Assembly: GCA_029266475.1 (NCBI GenBank)
Contig: JAQSWU010000005.1
Coordinates: 1 to 53,580, forward strand
Length of the DNA: 53,580 bases
Direction: 5' to 3'
Source: Rickettsiaceae bacterium
Lineage (GTDB): Bacteria > Pseudomonadota > Alphaproteobacteria > Rickettsiales > Rickettsiaceae
Both the position numbers and the translations under genes were made by a program. The notes under the pieces were generated by a model. That model had not been told where the DNA came from. It did not search any database and was given only the letters and a program-made list of their open reading frames with translations. This document shows, piece after piece, positions 1 to 9,900 of the stretch (the stretch's first letter is position 1; the number at the start of each line of letters is the position of its first letter).

Positions 1-170
1 GCGCCTTGTCACTTACTAAACGAACGCATGTGAACGCGGCAGTCGAGTTATCAAGCAAGGCTTGATAGTGTAATGATTCGTTTGACTGGATCACTTCGTA
101 TTGCCCAAGGACAATTTTCGTAAAGACCTAACATTGTCACGATCCTTAAAAAAATAGGGGGGAGGGGTAA
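1..170. repeat. Intergenic repeat, copy 1 (related to 20441-20610)
   Basis: This gene-free stretch before ffh shares its order of short blocks with 20441-20610. Both contain AAACGAA, then a CAGTC block, a GCAAG..GCTTGAT block and CTGGATC, and both end in an A-run, TA and a G-run. AAACGAA (18-24) and ATTCGTTT (76-83) form a short inverted pair, as in the other copy. The copies are clearly diverged. No ORF or known RNA was recognised here. The G-run at 157-162 belongs to the separate A-run/G-run repeat family. Confidence 0.5.
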
Positions 171-259
171 TTGAATAAGCTTTGACAAAACATTCGCTTT
201 TTTGGCTATTTATGTATATATTCTAGATCTAATAAATCAAATAAATTTAAGTCAAAACT

Positions 260-1606
260 ATGTTTAAGTCGCTTACTAACAATTTAATTAAGGTATTTGA
301 TAAACTTCGCTCAAAAGGTGTTTTAACTGAAGCAGACCTTGATGATGCTATGCGCGAAATTCGCCTTGCTCTGCTTGAAGCTGATGTTGCAGTATCTGTT
401 GTCAAGGATTTTATAGCAGGCGTTAAGGAAAAAGCTTTAGGACAAGAAGTTGTAAAATCAATTAGTCCAGGTCAGATGATTGTTAAAATCGTCAATGATG
501 AGCTTGTAAAGGTTTTAGATTCTCCCCCCGAAGAGCGAAAGCTTAAACTAAACAAAAGACCTTCAAATATTTTAATGGTAGGGTTGCAGGGTAGCGGTAA
601 AACAACGTTATCGGCTAAGCTTGCACTTAAGCTTTCAAGCCAAGGCAAAAAAGTGCTTTTAGCATCCCTAGACGTCTATAGGCCTGCTGCGCAAACACAA
701 TTAGAGGTGCTAGCAAAATCTATTGAAGTAGTTTCGCTTTCAATTATAGAGGGGCAGAAGCCTATTGAAATTGCAAAAAGAGCCTTGGCTCAGGCAAAGA
801 ATGACAATATTGATGTAGTAATATTTGATACTGCAGGTCGCTTGCATATTGATACAGAGTTGATGCAAGAACTTCAAAGTTTAAAACAGTTGATCGATCC
901 ACAAGAGACTTTACTTGTTGTTGATGCGTTAATTGGTCAAGATGCGGTTAATGTTGCAAGGGAATTTAATGAAGCTGTAGAGATTACAGGCATTGCCTTA
1001 ACTAGAGTTGATGCAGATTCACGGGGTGGTGCAGCGCTAAGCCTTAAGCAAGTTACAAGTAAGCCTATTAAGTTCCTAGGGGTTGGCGAGAAAGTTCAAG
1101 CTCTTGAGGAGTTTGACGCAAGCCGTATTGCTTCACGTATTCTTGATATGGGTGATGTTGTAAGCATAGTTGAACAGGCGCAGAAGCTAGTTGATGAAGA
1201 TGAAGCAGCAAAATTAGAAAAAAAGATAATGAAAGGCTCGCTGTCGTTGAGTGATTACCTTACCCAGCTTAGGATGATAAAAAAAATAGGCTCAAGCGGT
1301 ATTTTGTCAATGCTGCCGGGCGCCGCTAAGTTTGGCGATGCTCTTACTGGCAATATGGATAAAGCACAATCCTTGTTCAAGAAGCAAGAAGCTATTATTT
1401 TATCAATGACCAAACAGGAAAGGCGCTATCCAGCGCTTTTGAATGCTTCTCGCAAAAAAAGGATTGCAGCTGGCTCTGGGACTGAGGTTAGTGATATAAA
1501 TAAAATGCTGAAAGACTTTGAAAAGATAAATAATATGGTTAAGAAGGTTGCCAAGCTAAAGAAGTCTGGTGGTATGATGAGCAATATTAAGCAACTTTTT
1601 TCTTGA
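260..1606 (+). CDS. ffh: Signal recognition particle protein Ffh
   Basis: This is the SRP54-type GTPase that binds 4.5S RNA and signal sequences of nascent membrane and secreted proteins and delivers ribosomes to FtsY and SecYEG. The helical N domain (about 1-90) is followed by the G domain with P-loop GLQGSGKTT (108-116), a DVYRPAAQTQL motif (near 138-148) and DTAGR (near 194). The C-terminal M domain (about 300-448) is methionine-rich and ends in a GGM-containing tail. The length of 448 residues is normal for the family. The gene stands alone here; the common neighbour rpsP is absent. The stop codon overlaps a good -35 hexamer for the next gene. Identification is secure. Confidence 0.97.
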   Translation: MFKSLTNNLIKVFDKLRSKGVLTEADLDDAMREIRLALLEADVAVSVVKDFIAGVKEKALGQEVVKSISPGQMIVKIVNDELVKVLDSPPEERKLKLNKRPSNILMVGLQGSGKTTLSAKLALKLSSQGKKVLLASLDVYRPAAQTQLEVLAKSIEVVSLSIIEGQKPIEIAKRALAQAKNDNIDVVIFDTAGRLHIDTELMQELQSLKQLIDPQETLLVVDALIGQDAVNVAREFNEAVEITGIALTRVDADSRGGAALSLKQVTSKPIKFLGVGEKVQALEEFDASRIASRILDMGDVVSIVEQAQKLVDEDEAAKLEKKIMKGSLSLSDYLTQLRMIKKIGSSGILSMLPGAAKFGDALTGNMDKAQSLFKKQEAIILSMTKQERRYPALLNASRKKRIAAGSGTEVSDINKMLKDFEKINNMVKKVAKLKKSGGMMSNIKQLFS

Positions 1607-1633
1607 CAAATCTATAAAGAATTATAGTATGTT
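1603..1633 (+). promoter_or_regulatory. Candidate sigma70 promoter overlapping the ffh stop
   Basis: A perfect TTGACA (1603-1608) overlaps the ffh stop codon. Weak -10 candidates follow: TAGTAT at 1625-1630 (16-base spacer) or TATGTT at 1628-1633 (19-base spacer). It lies 70 bases upstream of the small gene at 1675, which has a strong AGGAG ribosome site, so it could drive that gene independently of ffh. It is inferred from sequence only. Confidence 0.4.
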
Positions 1634-1674
1634 AAACAATTAAATTTCAAGTAATATAATTTAGGAGAAGTGTT

Positions 1675-1878
1675 ATGGGTAAAGCAAAGACGGCTTCCAA
1701 GAATAACCCGACGACTCGTGAGCAGGCGAAAGAGTTCTTTTATAATGGCCAGAAAATTAAACCTACAAAATTAGTTACAGAACGTACTACATTCCTTGCA
1801 GCTGAATATGAAGCTTCAGGAGATCTGGTTGTAGGGGCAAATGGCGCGCCACTTACATGGCAACAAGCAAAAGGCTAA
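1675..1878 (+). CDS. Conserved-looking small hypothetical protein (67 aa)
   Basis: I do not recognise this family. The protein is short, soluble and charged, with a Lys-rich N-terminus (MGKAKTASKNNPTTREQ), no signal peptide and no membrane segment. The gene looks real: an AGGAG ribosome site lies 8 bases upstream of the ATG, a candidate promoter precedes it, and its codon use matches its neighbours. It is not ribosomal protein S16, which often follows ffh, since the length and sequence do not fit. The next gene starts 87 bases downstream on the same strand, so co-transcription is possible. Confidence 0.65.
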   Translation: MGKAKTASKNNPTTREQAKEFFYNGQKIKPTKLVTERTTFLAAEYEASGDLVVGANGAPLTWQQAKG

Positions 1879-1965
1879 CTTTTAGTTGTAAAAAGTACTT
1901 GATTGTAAATTACAATTGAGTTATTTTTGGATTAACTAAATAGATAAAATTAATAAGTAGGAATT

Positions 1966-2223
1966 ATGGAATTATCATCAGAACTTTTAAAAGTATTAGT
2001 ATGTCCGGTTACGAAAGGGCCATTAGTATATGATAGACAAGCTCAAGAGCTAGTTAGTGAAATGGCTGGACTTGCTTACCCTGTAAGAGACGGGATACCA
2101 ATTTTACTAGCCGATGAAGCAAGAAAAATTAATAAGAATGCCTTTAAACCATTGCCACAAAAAGTAGATTATATTACTTCGGCTGTTAATACTGAAGAAG
2201 CTTCTGTTGAAGAAGTAGCGTAA
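1966..2223 (+). CDS. UPF0434/Trm112-like small protein
   Basis: The 85-residue protein matches the Trm112/YcaR (UPF0434) pattern: [17 protein letters not shown] at the N-terminus, then an L[19 protein letters not shown] block (about 29-49), which is the most conserved part of the family. Eukaryotic Trm112 is a zinc-binding activator of methyltransferases. Bacterial UPF0434 members usually keep only part of the zinc site, and here only Cys13 of the CPxC-like motif remains. The Glu-rich tail after residue 60 is unconserved. An aGTAGGa ribosome site precedes the ATG. The family assignment is firm; the function in bacteria is not established. Confidence 0.85.
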   Translation: MELSSELLKVLVCPVTKGPLVYDRQAQELVSEMAGLAYPVRDGIPILLADEARKINKNAFKPLPQKVDYITSAVNTEEASVEEVA

Positions 2224-2253
2224 AGCGTTTTCTCCATATATTATCATATCATT

Positions 2254-2297
2254 AGCCTCAAAATCCTATAAATGCAACTTGTAAAAAATTTGAGGCT
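2254..2297. repeat. Inverted repeat downstream of the Trm112-like gene
   Basis: AGCCTCAAA (2254-2262) is perfectly complementary to TTTGAGGCT (2289-2297) with a 26-base loop. It lies 30 bases after the stop of the preceding gene. The long loop and the lack of a T-run make it a weak terminator candidate; an mRNA 3' stabilising hairpin is equally possible. Confidence 0.4.
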
Positions 2298-2412
2298 TGA
2301 TACCTAATAAATAATATTCATATTCTCTTATCCATAGTTCAAGTTATTCATTAAGCGTAGCTTCCCGAAGCCAAGCATAGCAAGCTCTTGAAGTACCAAG
2401 TCTATACTGGAA

Positions 2413-2796
2413 ATGATTTATTTTATGGCAGAATCAAAAGTTTCTTTTGCTACATCACTAATGCGAGGATTAAAATCCAAATGTCCAAGCTGCGGTAAAG
2501 GGCCATTATTCGAGAAATTTTTAAAAGTAGCTCATTCTTGCTCTAACTGTTACCTAGAATTATTTCATCATAAAGCAGATGATATGCCAGCTTACATTGT
2601 TATTTTGCTTGTCGGACATATTGTAGTGCCTTTATTTATATGGGTAATGATGCGTTACGAATTACCAGATTGGGCACATTTACTGATCTGGATTCCAGCC
2701 ACCGTCTTTTTATCTATTATTTTAATACAACCAGTTAAAGGCGCGATTGTCGCTTTCCAATGGCACCAAGGCATGCATGGATTCTCCAACAAATAA
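2413..2796 (+). CDS. DUF983 family zinc-ribbon membrane protein
   Basis: The N-terminal cytoplasmic zinc ribbon has two Cys pairs, CPSCG (24-28) and CSNC (43-46). Two membrane segments follow (about 57-77 and 86-106), then the family's C-terminal WHQGMHG motif. This layout is characteristic of DUF983, found in alphaproteobacteria often near cytochrome oxidase assembly genes. Its function is unknown. An in-frame ATG at 2425 (MAESKVSF) is an alternative start. The ankyrin gene downstream is convergent. The family assignment is firm. Confidence 0.85.
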   Translation: MIYFMAESKVSFATSLMRGLKSKCPSCGKGPLFEKFLKVAHSCSNCYLELFHHKADDMPAYIVILLVGHIVVPLFIWVMMRYELPDWAHLLIWIPATVFLSIILIQPVKGAIVAFQWHQGMHGFSNK

Positions 2797-2865
2797 TCTA
2801 ACCAAATCCTAACGAAGTTTGTTTAAGCCAAGTTATTAGATTAGAGCTTGGTTGCAGATTATATC

Positions 2866-4350
2866 TTAATCGTTAGCATCACTTTCGGTATCGCCGCTTA
2901 GAGTTCGGTTGTTCTCATTATGCTCGGTGTATAAATATTGTGCAAGAGTAGGCGCAGTCTCATAACCTTCAAGTAAGTTCTCAGAATCATCTGCTATTCT
3001 CGTAGTTTCATTTTTCTTTTGGCTTGGTAGTGGCTCATTAGAGAATATTTCATTATCCCGAATTTTCTCATTAGAGTTAAGGCTACTAAAGTATAAATGA
3101 TTTAAGGTATAAGTTTGTTTCTGTGAATCAGGGTGATAATTAAGTAAATCAACCACTTTAGAGTTATTGTTTTTAAGGGCAATAATTTGAGCCGTGTAAC
3201 CTTGAATATCTTTTACGCAAACATCAGCCCCGCTTGCAAGTAACAGGTCAACGAAAGCACCATCACTTCGTTCAGCAGCGTAATGCAAAGGTGTTTTATC
3301 TAGGGGGTTTTTTAAGTTCACATTCGCTTTATTATAAATTAGGCTACGAACCACATTTAGGTTTCCTTTATAGCAAGCTAAATGAAGAGGGCTATTGCCA
3401 AACTCATCAAACTCGTCTACTTTAGCGCCATATCTAACTAGCAGATTTATGATTTTAGGGGCGTGTTTTTTATTAGACATGATAGCTATATGAATCGGGC
3501 TATACCAACCATATTTATCCCTAACTGAATAATCTGCTCCATGTTTCAAAAGTGATTCTATAAGAAAACTATTTCCTCTGCGTGCTGCAATTAGTAAGGG
3601 AGTCTCACTCTCTAAATTTTTTGACTCTAAATCTACTTTATATTTGTTTAAAAGTATTTCAACTACTTTGCTATTACCTTTTAAGCAAGCTCGATGGATT
3701 GGCTTATTGCGCTGACAATCGACGGCATTTAAGCCTGCGCCTAATTTTATTAATTCTTGTAATATGCGTGGAGAGGTAAGTTCGCTAGCAAGATGAGCTG
3801 GAGTTTCGCCATTATGATTAGTATGGTTAACATTAACCCCAGCTTTGGTAAGTGCGCTTATGATTTTTAAGTAGTTGTCTTCAATGTAACATCTTTCATG
3901 AGCAGGAGAGGCTTTTAAGCTGACGCTAGCTGCATCACATACTGCATGCAGCAAATTATTTCCGCTTTTATCGATTAAATTTGCATTGCTAAATTTTATT
4001 AGTTTTTTAACTTGATAAAAGTAACCTCTTTTAACGAGGATATCTAAAATTGTAGTGCCATATTCGTCTGCAGAATTAATATTATAACCATCTCTAAAGA
4101 ATTTTTGTAGCAAAGAATCAGCGTCTTTACTCTTATTTCTAATATTGTTGTATGGTAAAGAGCTAAAATAGACATCAAGTTTATTTGAGGTTTTATTAGC
4201 TGATTTTTCGTCTAAGTGGCTTATGTATTTTGTATTATAATTTCTACACGCGTTGCTCGGAAGAATGTTTTTTATTACAAAGCTATTCTTGCTAAGCTCG
4301 AATGGGTGAAATGTCTTAGAAAAAATATTTTGTATAGCTTTTACTAACAT
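2866..4350 (-). CDS. Ankyrin-repeat protein
   Basis: The 494-residue protein carries about nine ankyrin repeats between residues 72 and 406. Typical units are GETPAHLASE, NKPIHRACLKGNSKVVEILL, NSPLHLACYKGNLNVVRSL and KTPLHYAAERSDGAFVDLL. The N-terminal 70 residues and the Ser/Asn/Glu-rich C-terminal 85 residues have no recognised domain, and there is no signal peptide. Ankyrin proteins of this type in Rickettsiales are often type IV or type I secreted effectors that bind host proteins, but secretion is inference here. The gene is monocistronic, convergent with the DUF983 gene and divergent from fumC. No strong ribosome site precedes the ATG. Confidence 0.9.
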   Translation of the reverse strand: MLVKAIQNIFSKTFHPFELSKNSFVIKNILPSNACRNYNTKYISHLDEKSANKTSNKLDVYFSSLPYNNIRNKSKDADSLLQKFFRDGYNINSADEYGTTILDILVKRGYFYQVKKLIKFSNANLIDKSGNNLLHAVCDAASVSLKASPAHERCYIEDNYLKIISALTKAGVNVNHTNHNGETPAHLASELTSPRILQELIKLGAGLNAVDCQRNKPIHRACLKGNSKVVEILLNKYKVDLESKNLESETPLLIAARRGNSFLIESLLKHGADYSVRDKYGWYSPIHIAIMSNKKHAPKIINLLVRYGAKVDEFDEFGNSPLHLACYKGNLNVVRSLIYNKANVNLKNPLDKTPLHYAAERSDGAFVDLLLASGADVCVKDIQGYTAQIIALKNNNSKVVDLLNYHPDSQKQTYTLNHLYFSSLNSNEKIRDNEIFSNEPLPSQKKNETTRIADDSENLLEGYETAPTLAQYLYTEHNENNRTLSGDTESDAND

Positions 4351-4533
4351 ATTATTAATAATTTAGGTTATCGTTAAGGGATAAATATAGAGCTCTAATT
4401 ATAAAAGTAAATAATTTTCTTATAAAACGACTCTTGGTAAGAAAATTTGGTTGGTTGAAAGCTTAAAAAATTTGTTTATTGCGTATCTTTAAGTTATATT
4501 TTAGCTTTAAGAATAATTTATAAGGAAAATACC

Positions 4534-5928
4534 ATGACGAAATATAGGATTGAGACAGATTCATTCGGTGAAATTAGAGTAGAGGATCAATATTATTGGG
4601 GAGCCCAAACTCAAAGATCTTTACAAAATTTTAAGATTGGTGTTGAGAAAATGCCAAAGCCCTTGATAGCTGCTTTCGCGCTGCAAAAGAAAGCTTGTGC
4701 TTTAGTTAATATGGAGATAGCGGGGCTAGATAAGAAGATCGGTGAAGAGGTCGTAAAGGCTTGCGAGCAAATCTTAAATGGTGAGTTTGATAGCCATTTT
4801 CCGCTTGCTGTTTGGCAGACAGGGTCTGGAACGCAAACTAATATGAACTTAAATGAAGTAATATCCAATGTTGCAATTGAAGCTTTAGGGGGTGAGAAAG
4901 GATCTAAGAAGCCAGTTCATCCGAATGATCATGTAAATATGGGGCAATCTTCAAATGATTCTTTTCCAACAGTTATGCATATTGCAACAGTGATGGAAAC
5001 AAAAAACCTACTTCTTCCGGCTCTTGAAATGCTGCATAAGGCTTTGGATAAAAAAGCAAAAGAATGGAAGGACCTTGTTAAGATTGGGAGAACGCATTTA
5101 CAGGATGCAACGCCTCTTACACTTGGGCAAGAATTTTCAGGCTATGCAAGGCAGGTTGAGCTTGGTATTGGTAGGGTTAAATCTGCGCTTGAAAATGTCT
5201 ATTATTTAGCGCAAGGTGGAACAGCTGTTGGAACAGGGATAAATTCTAAAGCAGGTTTTGCTGAGAAGTTTGCTGAAACAATAGCTAAATTAACTAAAAT
5301 TCCTTTTAAGACTGCGCCAAATAAATTTGAGTCTCTTGCCAGTAATGATGCTTTAGTAGAGTTTTCTGGGGCTCTTAATGTATTAGCGACAAGCTTAATG
5401 AAAATTGCAAACGATATAAGATTACTTGGCTCAGGACCTAGATGTGGTTTTGGCGAGCTCATTCTCCCTGAAAATGAACCAGGTTCTTCTATCATGCCAG
5501 GTAAAGTTAATCCGACTCAATGTGAGGCACTAACCATGGTATGTGCGCAAGTGATGGGTAATCATGTTGCAGTAACTGTTGGTGGAATGTCGGGGCATTT
5601 TGAGCTAAATGTGTTTAAGCCACTAATTATCAATAATGTGTTGCAGTCAATTAGGCTGATTGCAGATGCATCAGTTAGCTTTGTTGAACACTGCTTAGAC
5701 GGTATGACGGCAAACCTTGAGAGGATCGAGGAGCTAAAAAATAAATCCTTGATGCTTGTTACGGCATTAAATCCACATATTGGTTATGACAATGCTGCAA
5801 AAATTGCAAAAACAGCTCATAAGGAAAATATTACACTTAAAGAAGCGGCTATTAAATTATCTCTCCTTACTGCTGAAGAATTTGACAAGTATGTTAAACC
5901 TGAGGATATGATCAATCCTAAAGGGTAG
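4534..5928 (+). CDS. fumC: Class II fumarate hydratase
   Basis: The enzyme interconverts fumarate and L-malate in the TCA cycle; it is an iron-free, oxygen-stable homotetramer in the cytoplasm. Visible motifs are [10 protein letters not shown] (96-105), [14 protein letters not shown] (129-142), GRTHLQD (185-191) and the superfamily signature [11 protein letters not shown] (317-327). Its 464 residues are the standard length. An AAGGA ribosome site precedes the ATG. Rickettsiales keep a near-complete TCA cycle, so the gene is expected. It is transcribed alone, with a GC-rich hairpin at 6000-6026 downstream. Confidence 0.97.
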   Translation: MTKYRIETDSFGEIRVEDQYYWGAQTQRSLQNFKIGVEKMPKPLIAAFALQKKACALVNMEIAGLDKKIGEEVVKACEQILNGEFDSHFPLAVWQTGSGTQTNMNLNEVISNVAIEALGGEKGSKKPVHPNDHVNMGQSSNDSFPTVMHIATVMETKNLLLPALEMLHKALDKKAKEWKDLVKIGRTHLQDATPLTLGQEFSGYARQVELGIGRVKSALENVYYLAQGGTAVGTGINSKAGFAEKFAETIAKLTKIPFKTAPNKFESLASNDALVEFSGALNVLATSLMKIANDIRLLGSGPRCGFGELILPENEPGSSIMPGKVNPTQCEALTMVCAQVMGNHVAVTVGGMSGHFELNVFKPLIINNVLQSIRLIADASVSFVEHCLDGMTANLERIEELKNKSLMLVTALNPHIGYDNAAKIAKTAHKENITLKEAAIKLSLLTAEEFDKYVKPEDMINPKG

Positions 5929-5999
5929 GCTCTTAATAAAAAATTTAGTAATTATAGCTACCATAGTAACTAGCTTGAAAACAGCACCAAGCTACAAGA

Positions 6000-6026
6000 A
6001 AGCCTCCTTCGATCTGGCGGAGGCTT
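6000..6026 (+). terminator. GC-rich hairpin between fumC and the LRR-like gene
   Basis: AAGCCTCC (6000-6007) pairs with GGAGGCTT (6019-6026) around an 11-base loop. It sits 72 bases after the fumC stop and 26 bases before the next ATG. There is no T-run directly after it, so it could be a weak fumC terminator or a 5' leader hairpin of the downstream gene. Confidence 0.5.
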
Positions 6027-6052
6027 ATTTCAACTAATTTATGAGGTAAATA

Positions 6053-6880
6053 ATGCTAAGGACACAGTTCGCTAAAGCTCGTTTGGACAAAAAAATACGA
6101 GACAAAAATAAACATCTTTATAAATTTGAAGAAGTAAGTAGGAGTAGAGAGATTGCTTCTTATAAAGAAGAATTCATAAAAGAGAAAATCCGTCAAAACA
6201 TCGAACCTACTTTGGTTAAGTCAATAAAGGTTTATAATGATGAATTAACTTTTAAATCAATATACTTATCGGAGGATAAGGCTTTTGAAGCTGTTAAAAA
6301 TCTTCTAATTAGCTTAGAAGGTAATGTTAAATCATTAAGCTTTCTATCATGCTCGATCAGTGATGAGAAGTTTAAACAGCTTGTACCTATTCTTTTGATG
6401 CTTCCCCTTGAAAATTTCACTTTCAACTTTAACTTTATTACCGATTTATCTGCAAGCGAGTTTAGTAATTTAATTATTTCTCATCAAACATTACAAGATA
6501 TAGATTTAGGGCAAAATTTTCTGTCGGATAAAGGCATTAAACAAATTATATCATCACTTGCTTCTACAAGCCTTCCATTGCCTTTAAGGTCTATCGAGTT
6601 TGGCATTCAGCATGGCGCAAATTATAAACATTTATATATGGATGAGTTGAAGGAGAAATATGATGAGATTTTTGCAAAAAACAGCGCTTTAACTCTATCA
6701 TTTGGTAATGGCAAAATTATAGATAAAATTTATTTAGGTATTGAAGATAATTGTAATCTAGAGGTAACAGAAGGTAGTAATGAAGGCGAAAGCTGGTCAC
6801 CTACCAACCCTTTAGGAGTAACAGCTTGCGCTTATGAGCCTCTTACTCAAGCGGGAGAAGTTATCTACCATTCTAGCTAA
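6053..6880 (+). CDS. Leucine-rich-repeat-like protein of unknown function
   Basis: The 275-residue protein has a basic, helical N-terminus (1-55), then a leucine-rich section (about 85-184) with RNI-like units such as VKSLSFLSCSISDEKFKQL and LQDIDLGQNFLSDKGIKQII. This spacing is typical of ribonuclease-inhibitor-type repeats used for protein binding. The C-terminal 70 residues match nothing I know. It has no signal peptide and no membrane segment. A GAGG ribosome site lies just upstream. It faces the ankyrin-hook chimera and shares a terminator with it. A host-directed effector is a reasonable guess but not shown. Confidence 0.7.
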   Translation: MLRTQFAKARLDKKIRDKNKHLYKFEEVSRSREIASYKEEFIKEKIRQNIEPTLVKSIKVYNDELTFKSIYLSEDKAFEAVKNLLISLEGNVKSLSFLSCSISDEKFKQLVPILLMLPLENFTFNFNFITDLSASEFSNLIISHQTLQDIDLGQNFLSDKGIKQIISSLASTSLPLPLRSIEFGIQHGANYKHLYMDELKEKYDEIFAKNSALTLSFGNGKIIDKIYLGIEDNCNLEVTEGSNEGESWSPTNPLGVTACAYEPLTQAGEVIYHSS

Positions 6881-6906
6881 GTATGAGAAATTTTTTACCT
6901 AAAAAG

Positions 6907-6946
6907 AAGAAACCGCATAAAACTAATTATGCGGTTTCTTTTTTAA
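6907..6946. terminator. Bidirectional intrinsic terminator
   Basis: A perfect 14-bp stem, AAGAAACCGCATAA (6907-6920) with TTATGCGGTTTCTT (6927-6940), closes a 6-base loop. A T-run follows on the plus strand, and an A-rich stretch on the other side gives the equivalent T-run on the minus strand. It lies between two convergent genes ending at 6880 and 6959 and should serve both. Confidence 0.9.
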
Positions 6947-6958
6947 TGTTTTAACAGG

Positions 6959-9900
6959 TTATACTTCGTATGAGCGTATATACACATCACCAGTCGGAAT
7001 AACATTGTCAAGCGGATCTGTCGTTTCGGTAATAATAAGATCAACGTTAGAACTGTCATGAGATTCATACCCGTGTGCGGAAGTTTCTCCTTCTTTTTCA
7101 AGCTTATTATTTTCAAGGCTTGAAAGGGTAGGTACGAACAATTCATTTTGGTCTAGCTTCTGATGCTCATATTCTCCTTTAAATATAGAATATTTCTCTT
7201 CTAGGTAACTAATAATCTTATCGATAGCTATTGCAGCGTTTTTTTCGCGTAAAGATACTCTACCAACCAAGGAGGACAATGTTGAAGAGAATTCCGTGCA
7301 GCTATATATTATATCGGTTAAGCCAGTCCCATCGAAGTAACCTAACTTGTAAGCTTTAATATCACCTACTAAGATTTCTCTATCGTAAGTAAGTCTTTGT
7401 TCTAAGAAGGCTTTAAAACAATCTTTCTCTGGGTAGAAGCAATGCTGTTTTAACATATGCTCAAAGCTTGTTTTGAATATATTTGCTAGCATGTTCTGAT
7501 ATTTTTCTTTACTTTGAGGAGATTGTTTGCCCCAATCATTAAATAATTTTTCACGAATAGCTGAAGCATAAGAGTTTGCTTGTATATCGATTAAACTATT
7601 TATCTCATGAGTAAATTCTATCAAATTGTAATCTATTGCAGAGTTATTATCTGCCTGTCCAATATCTGCATTTTTAGCTTCAGTTGCTAAAATAGCTTGC
7701 TCATAAGTTAATAACTCTTGTGCCTTATTTGTTAAAGATTCTTCTGATACAGGAGTAGTTTCTTCCTTACTAGAATCTACAAATTGTGCATTAGGTATTT
7801 TAGGAAGTTTCTTAGTGCTACCATTACTAAACGAGGCTATTAAGTAACCATCTTTATCCACAGATATACCGCTTAATAGACCAGGTTGCACACCATTTTG
7901 ATCAAGGAATCTTTGATCGGGCTCTGAAGCTACTTGATGCATTCCATCAGCTTTACCGAATGTTGTCGCACCAGTTGTTCCTTCGGGTAATCCAGCTGTT
8001 CCCCAATTAAATGTTATGTAATTGTTGAAGGCCTCATTTTTCCACACTATTTCAATAGGATCAAGCAGACTTTTGCTCACGGATGCAAGTGTTCCATCTC
8101 CATTAAACAGCATGGTTCCTGAGGCAATTTGACCATCTTGTCTTGCAGTTAGGACATCATAATTACCGTCCTCATTTTTTGGAGCATAAATCTCTACCGC
8201 CCAGAAATTATTATCGAGCTTAGCGAAAGCAATCCTGAAGTTATGTTGCACGCCTAATGAATCATAAACTGAAAGCGGGCGAACATATATGCTGTCGTCT
8301 GTTAAACTGCCTTCTGCTAAATTATGTCCTGCATCACCTCCAGCAGCATTATAGCTAGGACCAAATACAAACTTTAATTCGCTTAAGCCTAGCTCTTTGA
8401 ATAAACTTGTATACTCATTTATTGTAATAGCTTGTAATTCTTTCGCTGTAATAAAGCCTGTAGCATCTGAAGGCTCATCAACTTCATATTCGAAAAAATC
8501 CCCATATTTCGGGTCTGTTCCAACTGATTTTATAATATAGGTTGTTTCACTGTCGAATACGACATTGTTAGCAACAACTAGCGCCTCACTTGAAATGCCT
8601 TTGAATGTAAATATATAATTTGCCGAATAACCATGGTTTGGCATATAGACTCTTACTGTACAACTACCACTAGTTGTATAGATTGCTGCTATGCTATCTG
8701 TAGCATCCGTCTCGTTGTAGTTAGCAGTATCTTTAGTGGTAATCCCATATACTTTCATAACGCTAGTTGGTAGCTCTGTATGGAAATCTATGCCACCTCG
8801 TGGGTTTAAAACTGCTTCCAGCCCTTCAGTTTTATTCATTAATTCCATAAGACCAGATAAGGTAGAGAATCTATTATCTTCAGCCGGAATATCCTTAAGC
8901 CCTAGCGCAGAAACAAAATGGCCCGATAATTCAGTAAACTTAATGCTATCTGTTCCTTTTATAGTTCCAATATGTAATTTATTTGATTCGATACGAGCTT
9001 TTAAGCCTGGTACAGAGTTTATTGCTTCAGCTAAAGTTTCAAGTGTATTGAATTCGCCTCTGCTTGCATTGGGCGCAGTAGTATTTTTATACTTAAAAGT
9101 AGCATGGTGATTATTGCCGTAAGAAATCCTGAAGCTAGCGCCATTTACTGCGCTTTTAAACTTCAAAAATTCAGTATTAGCTCCTAATATGCCTAACCCT
9201 GCAGTAATATCATTAGATATTGCAATTCCACCATATTTAAACTCTACCTTACTACCAGGAGGGGTAAGTCTAATAGCTAGAATGTCACCAAGTTGAATGC
9301 GGCCTGCGCTCTTTTCACTTGGAACAATAAGCTGCTCACCCGTGATGCCATCATTGAACGAATCTGAGGCTCGTGGCAAGCTTAAAATCTCGCCAGCTCC
9401 TTTCAAGAATTTTACTTCAGCATTCAATCTTAACCCTACATTTACCAATGTTGTCGCAATCGGAGAAGAAGTATTAAAGTTAACAGGCGGTAGCTCAGTA
9501 AGTAATTCGCTTGAGTTATTAACAAGGTTAATCATTGATTTTTCTTCTTCGTCATGCTTCCAAGGTTTTAATATTTCTCCTTGAGCATTGATGAAATTGC
9601 CATTTGCATGCTGACGGAAAGAACCAGACGGGGTAGATTTTGATTGTTCAGAGCTATTTGCCGCTGACCTTGATACAAACTGATCTAGGCTAATGGTCGT
9701 TATATTATGCTTCCCGTCGTTAGTGTTAGCACTTTCTCGCTCAAGCTTATTATCCTCAGCTAGTTCTTCCCATGACGCCGGAACGTTTAATTGTGATTCT
9801 TCAAAATCATAATATTGAGTTTGAGTTAAGTCTTCTCGTCCTTGTGATTCTTCAGCGAATTTATCTATTACTACTTCTGTAAGTGTAAATTTCTGAGGTT

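Noticed and set aside
1-259. 4.5S RNA or other known small RNA near ffh
   Set aside because: No 4.5S RNA GGAA tetraloop stem or other recognised RNA motif was seen; the region matches the diverged repeat instead.
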